Below are positions 1-5,869 of a stretch of 9,879 nucleotides of DNA, one piece after another. How positions within the stretch are numbered: the first letter of the stretch is position 1; each line of letters begins with the position of its first letter. The position numbers were made by a program, and so were the translations under genes. The stretch spans positions 1 to 9,879 of the forward strand of contig RFFQ01000104.1 in the NCBI GenBank assembly GCA_003697105.1. Direction: 5' to 3'. The stretch is from Gemmatimonadota bacterium. GTDB taxonomy: Bacteria; 4572-55; J002. A model generated the notes under the pieces. The model made no database searches. It was not told the DNA's origin and was given only the letters and a program-made list of their open reading frames with translations.

Positions 1-60
1 TATTTTATGGCAAGATTTATGGAAAAAGACGTCCGGTTTGTAACCGTATTGACAAGTTAA
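1..60 (+). CDS. C-terminal end of an unidentified gene (partial)
   Basis: Frame 1 is open from the window edge and closes with TAA at 58-60. It encodes 19 residues ending in VTVLTS. The short peptide has ordinary protein composition (aromatic, charged and hydrophobic residues mixed). It ends 50 nt before the ribosome binding site of the next plus-strand gene, the spacing expected of a preceding gene in the same transcription unit. Too little is visible to assign a family. It could also be a chance open stretch, since 19 codons without a stop is not statistically strong. Confidence 0.4.
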   Translation, partial: YFMARFMEKDVRFVTVLTS

Positions 61-110
61 TTCCGATATTTTATCCGATTTGCCAACGACCATTTATAAG
101 CTAGACCTAA

Positions 111-116
111 AAGGAG
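111..116 (+). promoter_or_regulatory. Shine-Dalgarno sequence that decides the start at 123
   Basis: AAGGAG lies directly against the ATG at 117, leaving no spacer, but is 6 nt from the ATG at 123, which is the normal distance. The start at 123 is therefore preferred over 117. Confidence 0.75.
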
Positions 117-122
117 ATGAAC

Positions 123-608
123 ATGATCCGCCATAGCCTCATCCTCAGTTTTGTTTTCACCTTTGGTATGGTGTGCTTCGCGTACAGCCAATCGTTAGGG
201 CTTAACCCCAGCGCGACCCCCTTATCACCGAATTTGGTGGGTGATATGGCAACCAAAGGTATCAGCCTGATTGATCCGGCGAAATTAGATATAGACCAAA
301 GCGTTACCGTCTCTTACGCCACCAATGGTCAAAACAGCCTGATGTCCAATCTCTACTTGAACACGATGAGTTACCAATTCAACCCGAAATTGAATCTGAA
401 GTTACATTTCGGGTTGGCATACCAACCGGCGGCGGTCTCTTCCATATTGGAAACCGACCAGCGGTTTATCCTGCCCGGGGCGGAACTCACTTACAAACCC
501 ACCGAAAATCTAATGATTCACCTGAATATCTCCACGGGGCAAGGTGGATATTTGGCACATGATGCAGGGGGTTTCCCCTCCTCAATCCTTTCAAAAGACA
601 GATGGTAA
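123..608 (+). CDS. Small exported beta-rich protein, probably outer-membrane associated
   Basis: A 161-residue protein starting at the ATG 6 nt after AAGGAG; the in-frame ATG at 117 has no room for the ribosome binding site. The N-terminus is a classical Sec signal peptide (Arg/His, then a hydrophobic run, then a likely cut in AYS-QS). The mature part starts with a Ser/Pro/Asn-rich stretch. It continues with alternating hydrophobic/polar segments typical of amphipathic beta strands, including LYLNTMSYQF, LNLKLHFGLAY and LMIHLNISTGQ, so a small barrel or barrel-like fold is plausible. I recall similar short hypothetical proteins in FCB-group genomes but cannot name a family. No catalytic motif is visible. 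It runs convergently with the Omp85 gene on the other strand. The C-terminus has no terminal beta strand with a final Phe, although the last residue is Trp. Confidence 0.8.
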   Translation: MIRHSLILSFVFTFGMVCFAYSQSLGLNPSATPLSPNLVGDMATKGISLIDPAKLDIDQSVTVSYATNGQNSLMSNLYLNTMSYQFNPKLNLKLHFGLAYQPAAVSSILETDQRFILPGAELTYKPTENLMIHLNISTGQGGYLAHDAGGFPSSILSKDRW

Positions 609-646
609 CCGCCCATCGTTGATGGGGACGCACCCCATCCATTACC
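604..646. terminator. Hairpin between convergent genes, possible bidirectional terminator
   Basis: GATGGGG (621-627) and CCCCATC (633-639) form a perfect 7-bp stem with a 5-nt loop. An outer pair, GGTAA (604-608, overlapping the plus-strand stop codon) with TTACC (642-646), can extend the structure across an asymmetric internal loop. It lies exactly between two convergent genes, where a shared terminator is expected. There is no T-tract on either side, so classical intrinsic termination is not proven. Confidence 0.4.
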
Positions 647-683
647 GGAGGGAGGGCGATATTGCGGGTTCAGGTGATTCAGC

Positions 684-2402
684 TTAAAAGGTCTCTGCTA
701 AACCAAAATGAATTTTGCCTGCCGTAAATCCATCGCCTTCCCCCAAGCCATAATCGATACCAATCACCCCAAGGCGTGAAGCCACCCGCAAACCAACCCC
801 ATACCCAATTTTCCACGCCCGGACGGTTTCGGTTTCATCCTCGGAGACCCACCGGTCAAACTGATAAAAGCCCCTATCCAGAAATAGAAAAAAACGAGAT
901 TCACGCGCCACTAAAAAACGATATTCCACATTTGACCAGCCAATCACATCGCCTCGAAATTGATCCTCTTTATAGCCTCGCAAGGAATGGGTGCCCCCTA
1001 ATGAGAACTGTTCATGGACGGGAATCACATCTTCTGTGCTGGAAATCAATGCCCCATTCAGCGCAATTGCCAAAGCTTGGCGCGGGAACAACGGAAAATA
1101 ATGTTCCCAGCGGGCGGTCACGACCCCTTCTGCCGCATCCTCTTTTTCCTCATAACGGCGTTTACCGTAATGAGCAGAAATACGGAAAAATGAGCCATGA
1201 TCGGGATTATACCGTGAATTTCGGGTATCCCAGGTGAGTGCCCCACCGGTAAATGTTTTATCGCTTTGGTCAATGGGGTTCTGTGCTTGTGCGCCGGGGA
1301 TGACCTCTTCCGAAGCAAAATGAAGTTCACCACTTATATCCGCCGTCACCGGCACATGAAGCCGCAGTTGTGCCTGACGCTTGGTATAAAGCGAATCCTG
1401 AATCGTTTGTTGCAGGTCAATTCCGGCGGAAAGCGGCGACCCTCCAATCCAAGGCTCCCGGTAGTAAAAATGGATAAAGGAAGAATAGGGGTCTTTCCGC
1501 TGCCAATCAACATCCACATGCCGTCCCGTACCGGCCAGATTTGGGAATGATAGGTCAAGCTGGCTTGTCCAATAACCGGCGTGGGTGTTGTTTTCCGGGA
1601 TGTAGCCGATCACGCCGCTTACCCGGCTTGTACGGTCTTCCACCACGCGTACCAGCAAGGTCACCCGCGTGGGGTCATCCGGCTGCAACAGTTGAAAAGG
1701 GGCAACTTCCGCAAAAAACCCCGATTGCCGGAGCCGGCGTTCTGCGGCATCAATCCGCTCTTGATTATAAAGGTCGCCTTCACGCAGGCGCAAAATCCGC
1801 CGGATCACTTCACTATTCGTGATGGTATTGCCCACAATTTGAATCGACCCCAGAGTAACCCGGCGTCCTTCATCGATGTGCATCCGAAAATTGAGAATCG
1901 ATCCCTCTGAGGAATAGCGAAAATCCACCGGTTGCACCTTCGCATAGGGGAAGCCGTGCTCCGCATACCGGTGTAAAACCCGATCCACATCTTGCAAAAA
2001 GAGAGATTCCCGAAAAATGGTACCGGGACGGGTATCCATAAGCGGTAAGAGCCGATCCGTGCGGATCGAAAAATTGCCGTACCAATCCACCTCACCCACG
2101 GTAACTTGTGGACCTTCATCAATGTGGAGACTCACCGTACCGGTCGAATCGATCCAATTCCAGATAATACGGGCGTGGTGATAGCCTTCGTCCCGGTAGC
2201 GAATCAGCAATGTTTGAAGATTGGGATTCACCTGAGACGAATCAAATGGAGTACCGGTTTGAAATGAAAAATCATTGAGGATGTTTTGGGTCGTAAATAC
2301 AGTGTTGCCGGAGAGGTTGATCTGGTGAATAACCGCGGAGGGCGCCGCACTGAAGCTACTTAAACAAACCAACAAAAGGACAGATACAACGTTAAGCTTC
2401 AT
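684..2402 (-). CDS. Omp85-family outer-membrane protein with three POTRA domains (BamA/TamA-like)
   Basis: 572 residues. A signal peptide (about 1-20) is followed by three POTRA domains (about 25-97, 99-178 and 181-257). Each shows the family pattern: a G-N turn after the first strand, then a helix, then a closing strand ending in DEG or VED. Residues 261-572 form the Omp85 beta-barrel. Landmarks are DTRNSRYNPDHG (392-403), FSLGG (466-470), the LRGY form of the loop-6 VRGF/Y motif (474-477), the strand GLRVASRLGVIGIDYG (537-552) and a C-terminal Phe. Omp85 proteins insert or translocate beta-barrel proteins at the outer membrane. Canonical BamA usually has five POTRAs and about 750-800 residues, while TamA has three and about 580. 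This protein therefore matches the TamA-like size class, and I do not assign it the essential BamA role. It is the last gene of the minus-strand cluster, 66 nt after the preceding stop. No strong ribosome binding site is seen, but a stop codon two codons upstream excludes an earlier start. Confidence 0.92.
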   Translation of the reverse strand: MKLNVVSVLLLVCLSSFSAAPSAVIHQINLSGNTVFTTQNILNDFSFQTGTPFDSSQVNPNLQTLLIRYRDEGYHHARIIWNWIDSTGTVSLHIDEGPQVTVGEVDWYGNFSIRTDRLLPLMDTRPGTIFRESLFLQDVDRVLHRYAEHGFPYAKVQPVDFRYSSEGSILNFRMHIDEGRRVTLGSIQIVGNTITNSEVIRRILRLREGDLYNQERIDAAERRLRQSGFFAEVAPFQLLQPDDPTRVTLLVRVVEDRTSRVSGVIGYIPENNTHAGYWTSQLDLSFPNLAGTGRHVDVDWQRKDPYSSFIHFYYREPWIGGSPLSAGIDLQQTIQDSLYTKRQAQLRLHVPVTADISGELHFASEEVIPGAQAQNPIDQSDKTFTGGALTWDTRNSRYNPDHGSFFRISAHYGKRRYEEKEDAAEGVVTARWEHYFPLFPRQALAIALNGALISSTEDVIPVHEQFSLGGTHSLRGYKEDQFRGDVIGWSNVEYRFLVARESRFFLFLDRGFYQFDRWVSEDETETVRAWKIGYGVGLRVASRLGVIGIDYGLGEGDGFTAGKIHFGLAETF

Positions 2403-2468
2403 CCGCTACAGCCCCAATATGTTGGTAAATAGGTGGAGGAAACCCCGGCAACATCTGTTTTAGCGGAG

Positions 2469-3254
2469 TCATGGATTAATTCGATCAGACCTTGCCTGTT
2501 CAATTGCCCTTAAAAAGGTCTGAAGCACCTGTTCTAGCGAGGTTTTAAAGTTGGCGAAGGCATACTTCCGCAAGGAATCGTATCCTTTTGCTTCCAGATG
2601 CTCAAAATTAGGATATGCCAAAATCGGAGCTAAGCCCACATCCTGACCGGCATCGGAGAGCGCCCCCACCATGCCGGCAACCAGTTGATTGTAGTGGTGT
2701 ACTTTCTCCACCAACTGCTCCGAATCGCGGTGTTCCCAATAACCGCCTTCATCATCAACATGCTGCAAAATACCAAGTTTCTGCGCTACATCCAGCACTG
2801 CCACCACCAGCAGATGGGCTTGCAAAAAGTTTGGCGAACCGCCGTAACGGGGATCGGAGGCATACTGGGTTTTACATGCAGATTGCCATTGCCAGCCATC
2901 TAAACCGGTGGCAATCGTTTCATCCGCCACGGTGACGGTCTGCGGATAGCGGCATAACCCGAAATGAGCCTTCTCACTGCCTTCACCGGGGTCGGCAGCA
3001 AATCCGATGAGTTGATCGGGGGCAACCTTCAAATAGTGCCCACCGTGTGGCAAATAAAACTGTGCCTGCACTTTTAACCAAGTGAACGCATCCCGCCGGT
3101 CGGGATCGCACTGTTCCCCTTGCAGATGGATCACTTCAGTCACGTGACGAAAGGGCAATCCGGCAGCAATATCGCGCAGTTGCTCTACCACCACACATGC
3201 ATTATCGACTAAATCGGTATCAAGTTTAAACTGATAATGGATGGAAAGTCCCAT
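2469..3254 (-). CDS. Conserved hypothetical protein with CKTQYASDP and PNFEHLEAKG motifs
   Basis: 261 residues, with no signal peptide and no membrane segment, so probably cytoplasmic. I recognise the overall pattern from uncharacterised proteins in several bacterial phyla, but I know of no assigned function. Motif-like stretches rich in Cys, Trp, Tyr and acidic residues are DPGEGSEKAHFGLCRYP (88-104), GWQWQSACKTQYASDP (120-135), DDEGGYWEHRD (167-177) and YPNFEHLEAKG (214-224). Grouped Cys, His and Asp/Glu residues could form a metal or active site, but that is inference. The gene begins 7 nt after the response-regulator stop. Its GAGG ribosome binding site overlaps that TGA stop codon and lies 6 nt before ATG, which implies translational coupling. 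Its place in the operon ties it to the envelope and regulatory genes around it without revealing a role. Confidence 0.85.
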   Translation of the reverse strand: MGLSIHYQFKLDTDLVDNACVVVEQLRDIAAGLPFRHVTEVIHLQGEQCDPDRRDAFTWLKVQAQFYLPHGGHYLKVAPDQLIGFAADPGEGSEKAHFGLCRYPQTVTVADETIATGLDGWQWQSACKTQYASDPRYGGSPNFLQAHLLVVAVLDVAQKLGILQHVDDEGGYWEHRDSEQLVEKVHHYNQLVAGMVGALSDAGQDVGLAPILAYPNFEHLEAKGYDSLRKYAFANFKTSLEQVLQTFLRAIEQARSDRINP

Positions 3255-3261
3255 GGTTGCC

Positions 3262-4626
3262 TCAATTTTGTCGAATGTCGTAGTACTTCATTTTTTTATA
3301 GAGATTGGTACGTTCAATGCCGAGTACCGTTGCGGTTTGGGAGATATTCCAGTCATTTTCGTTTAGTTTGGCAAGGATGTACTCCCGTTCGATCTCATTT
3401 TTCAATTCTTTCAGGGTTTTGGCACCACTAATGTTCTTCCGAAAGACGGCTTGATGGTGGGAGATATATTCCGGCAAGTCATTCGCGGTGATTTCATCGC
3501 CAACAGTCATAATCACCAACCGTTCAATTAGGTTTTGGAGTTCCCGCACGTTACCGGGGTAATCGTATTTCATCAATAGTTCCATTGCCTCTGGCGTGAC
3601 CGTTTTGGTGCGGAATCCATTTTCCTCACAAAAGGTTTTGACAAAATGGTGGACATAAATGGGGATATCCTCTTTACGGTTTCGGAGCGGTGTGGCATGG
3701 ATGGGGATCACATTGATCCGGTAGTAGAGGTCTTCCCGAAATTCATTTGCTTTGATCATCGCCTCCAAGTCTTTGTTGGTGGCGCAAATAACCCGCACAT
3801 CCACTTTGATCGTTTGGTTGCCGCCCACCCGCTCGATCTCCTGCTCCTGCAATGCTCGCAGAACTTTCGCCTGTGTTTTCAGGGACATATCACCGATTTC
3901 ATCCAGAAATAGGGTACCGCCGTCCGCTTGTTCAAATTTACCAATCCGTTGGGCGGTTGCTCCGGTAAACGAGCCTTTTTCATGCCCGAACAGTTCACTT
4001 TCGATCAACTCTTCTGGAATAGCGGCACAATTGACCTTCACAAAGGGTTGGTCTGCTCGATTACTCAGCCGGTGAATTGCCCTAGCGATGAGTTCCTTGC
4101 CGGTACCGTTTTCACCCTGAATCAGAATCCGTCCTTTACTGGGCGCGGCTTGTTGAATTTTTTTCCATAAATTTTTAATCGCTTTGCTCTCGCCGAGTAA
4201 TTCATACCGTTTTTCCAGTTTGCCGCGCAACTCACGGTTTTCTTGCTTGAGATAGCTCTGTTCCAACACATGTTGTACAGCGAGGAGTGTCTTTTCCCGG
4301 CTGAGGGGTTTTTCTAAAAAGTCAAACGCTCCTAAACGCAGGGCTTCTACCGCATGTTGAATGGTGCCATGCCCCGAAATCATGATCACGGCAATATCCG
4401 GGCGGAGTTGTTTTAGTTTTTCCAACACCTGCATGCCCTCCATATCTGGCATCCAGATATCCAGCAAAACGAGGTCAAAATCTTCCTTTTGAGCAAACGC
4501 AAGGGCAATTTCACCATTTTCGGCTTGTGTCGTACGATGCCCTTCGCTGGTTAAAATCATGCTCAGGGCACGACGGATATTTTTTTCATCATCTACAATT
4601 AATATATTAGCCGTTCTATTTCGCAT
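3262..4626 (-). CDS. Sigma-54-dependent response regulator, NtrC family
   Basis: 454 residues in the full NtrC layout. The receiver domain (about 6-122) has acidic pocket D12/D13, phosphoacceptor D56 in LLDIWMPD, S84 and K106 in EKP. A linker leads to the AAA+ domain, with Walker A GENGTGKE (170-177), GSFTGA (217-222, the sigma-54-contact loop, Ser variant of GAFTGA) and Walker B LFLDEIGD (238-245). A Fis-type helix-turn-helix lies near 427-446. On phosphorylation such proteins oligomerise at upstream sites and use ATP hydrolysis to open sigma-54 promoters. All core residues are present, so it should be active. No histidine kinase is in the window. The AGGA ribosome binding site precedes the ATG, and the gene starts 14 nt after the UshA-like gene, consistent with cotranscription. 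The regulated promoter is unknown; no convincing -24/-12 element was found here. Confidence 0.96.
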   Translation of the reverse strand: MRNRTANILIVDDEKNIRRALSMILTSEGHRTTQAENGEIALAFAQKEDFDLVLLDIWMPDMEGMQVLEKLKQLRPDIAVIMISGHGTIQHAVEALRLGAFDFLEKPLSREKTLLAVQHVLEQSYLKQENRELRGKLEKRYELLGESKAIKNLWKKIQQAAPSKGRILIQGENGTGKELIARAIHRLSNRADQPFVKVNCAAIPEELIESELFGHEKGSFTGATAQRIGKFEQADGGTLFLDEIGDMSLKTQAKVLRALQEQEIERVGGNQTIKVDVRVICATNKDLEAMIKANEFREDLYYRINVIPIHATPLRNRKEDIPIYVHHFVKTFCEENGFRTKTVTPEAMELLMKYDYPGNVRELQNLIERLVIMTVGDEITANDLPEYISHHQAVFRKNISGAKTLKELKNEIEREYILAKLNENDWNISQTATVLGIERTNLYKKMKYYDIRQN

Positions 4627-4640
4627 CGAACATCCTCATA

Positions 4641-5609
4641 TTAGGGTCCTACATATACCGTTCGGTTTCCATCTTTAGTTTTTTCCAGACAGGTTTGCAT
4701 CCGTTCTGCGAGCAAAGAATCCTCAGGAACGCGGCTCGAAAGACGGACAAGCATCCCGTCATAACTGATAATATTCCGTTTTTTATCGGTCAGGATCAAC
4801 ATTTGTCCCAATTCCTGCCCGCGGTCACCGGTTTTGGCAATAATGGCATCGTTGAGTTTAAGGGGGCGGTCTAGTTTTGCCCCACTTCCCCCGGCGATTA
4901 GTACATCAATACCGGGCACAATCATCGCAATATTTTTAGTTTTATCCAGCCCCACATAGGAGAGTACTACCACCAACTCGGCTTTTTTACGGAGGGTCGG
5001 CACCAACTCGCGCAGTGCCGTGACGGGATCATCCGCCGCAATGCGTCTTTCATTACCGGTAGGGGCGGTGCCACTGGGGGTAATGCCGGTAATACCGATC
5101 TTAACCCCTTTAATTTTTTTGATGATATACGGCTGCCAAAATACATCCCCGGAAGTTGCCCGTAGATTGGCAGAAACCAGCGGAATTTTGTATTTGGCGA
5201 AATTTTCCCGTAGATAATCCTCCCCCATATTCATCAGATCAATCGTGGTGAGATTGACCACATCCACCCCGATTTCCGCCATGGCTTCCAACGCAAATTT
5301 ACCACGTTCCTGATAAACCGCATTGCGTGCCCCAAACACCCGCCCCACATCGACTTGTAAAATGGCGGTATAGGGGTCACGCGCCTTAAATTGCTGAAGA
5401 TAGCCTGCCCGCCGGGCAAACCCGCCAACCGGATTGCTTTGTCAGCCACAGGGTTCAATATAACCGCGCAAATCTGCGCTATAAAAAATGGTAACATCTT
5501 GTGGTTTACGGAAATCAAACGGGTCAATACCTTTCCAACGCAACGCACCATAACAGGCGATGATGGTGATCCCTAGCACAATCAAGAGTATCCGTTCGGA
5601 ACGTGTCAT
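4641..5609 (-). CDS. UshA-like metallophosphatase-fold selenoprotein (in-frame TGA at codon 56), predicted lipoprotein
   Basis: Reading through the in-frame TGA at 5444-5442 gives 322 residues. An alternative, the open stretch starting with an internal ATG at 5348, would lose the signal and first strand and is less likely. The N-terminus MTRSER plus a hydrophobic run ends in IIAC (16-19), which fits a lipobox; otherwise it is a signal anchor. The family fold (UshA/5'-nucleotidase N-terminal domain) is shown by IFYSADLRGYIEPCG-U (41-56), followed by NPVGGFARRAGYL, VDVGRVFG, GVDVVNLTTID, GITGITPSG, VVLSYVGLD and PGIDVLIAGGSG. Family members I recall carry Cys-Gly-Cys followed by GGLARR; here the second Cys is TGA, read as selenocysteine. 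Expected metal ligands are mostly replaced: ND-x-HG by ADLRG, GD by GR, GNHE by TTID, LSH by LSY and GHSH by GGSG. Hydrolase activity is therefore doubtful and a thiol/selenol redox role is possible. The start overlaps the preceding stop as ATGA. I recall database names such as UshA-like (seleno)protein, but could not check them. Confidence 0.85.
5402..5438 (-). promoter_or_regulatory. Bacterial SECIS element (SelB-binding hairpin) downstream of the TGA
   Basis: Counting nucleotides after the TGA, GGC (16-18) pairs with GCC (25-27), enclosing the loop GGGUUU (19-24). CCG (10-12) pairs with CGG (28-30), leaving GUU (13-15) as a bulge. A lower stem of AGC (4-6) with GCU (38-40) is possible. In E. 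coli fdhF, as remembered, codon +5 is also GUU, with the functionally important bulged U at the same distance and a loop AGGUCU whose GG falls at positions 19-20, as here. Bulge position, distance and loop purines all match what SelB recognises. The core hairpin is at 5412-5432. Confidence 0.75.
5442..5444 (-). other. In-frame TGA predicted to encode selenocysteine (Sec56)
   Basis: The triplet is TGA on the minus strand, in frame with 55 codons upstream from the ATG at 5609 and 266 downstream. It follows Cys54-Gly55 in the motif PCG-U. Coding quality is continuous across it: the family strand and the CGx(n)GGxARR motif straddle the stop. The flanks need no frame change, and only this codon interrupts the gene. 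A SECIS-like hairpin follows it. Confidence 0.82.
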
Positions 5610-5851
5610 GAGTCATTACTCCGTGACGAATCGGGTTGAAGATCGTCAAACACATGAACAAAAAGATTGCGAATCTCGTTTTCGACCATTGGGTTGGCAT
5701 TTTCTTCATGGAATGTTTTTCCGGCAATTCGTTGGCGCCGGGTGACCAACCGCTGGTGAATAATGCGGATGAGTTTTTCTTGTTCGTGGTCTGGTAACAT
5801 TTCCACGGTTTCAAGCACATCTTGCAAGGTTGGGGTCGTTGAGTCTCCCAT
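5606..5851 (-). CDS. Small hypothetical protein with an antitoxin-like N-terminal helix pair
   Basis: 81 residues, with no signal peptide. Residues 8-40 (LQDVLETVEMLPDHEQEKLI, then RIIHQRLVTRRQRIA) follow the pattern of short cyanobacterial and other bacterial proteins annotated as putative antitoxins: a D-V-L-x-x-V-E-x-L-P start, an E-Q-E-x-L turn and a basic R-R-Q helix end. The C-terminal half is acidic and Ser-rich and not recognisable. Antitoxins of this sort normally precede a RelE/ParE- or PIN-type toxin. Here the next gene is the UshA-like selenoprotein, so no toxin partner is visible and the antitoxin label is only similarity. An AAGGAG ribosome binding site sits 4 nt before ATG. The stop TGA overlaps the next ATG by 4 nt (ATGA), so translation is probably coupled. 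It begins 18 nt after the TPR gene. Confidence 0.75.
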   Translation of the reverse strand: MGDSTTPTLQDVLETVEMLPDHEQEKLIRIIHQRLVTRRQRIAGKTFHEENANPMVENEIRNLFVHVFDDLQPDSSRSNDS

Positions 5852-5869
5852 AAGTCTCCTTTATCACTT

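Noticed and set aside
49-77. TTGACA at 49-54 as a -35 box for the first plus-strand gene
   Set aside because: The hexamer is perfect, but the sequence 17 nt downstream (TATCCG) is a poor -10, and it overlaps the end of a probable coding frame.
552-566. TGGCAC...TGCA as a sigma-54 promoter
   Set aside because: The GG-to-GC spacing is 8, not 10, nucleotides, and the site is inside a coding region near its 3' end.
776-1237. A 153-codon plus-strand open frame opposite the Omp85 gene
   Set aside because: It is a shadow of a clear Omp85 coding sequence; its Pro/His-rich composition is typical of an antisense frame.
5442-5444. Ordinary nonsense mutation making the UshA-like gene a pseudogene
   Set aside because: The TGA falls exactly at a motif Cys position, a SECIS-like hairpin follows at the right distance, and no other lesion exists in the 322 codons. 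It remains possible if the genome lacks Sec machinery.
5234-5551. A shifted minus-strand frame open across the TGA region
   Set aside because: Its peptide has no family resemblance. The in-frame read-through gives the conserved UshA-like N-terminus, so a frameshift is not needed; only the TGA interrupts the gene.
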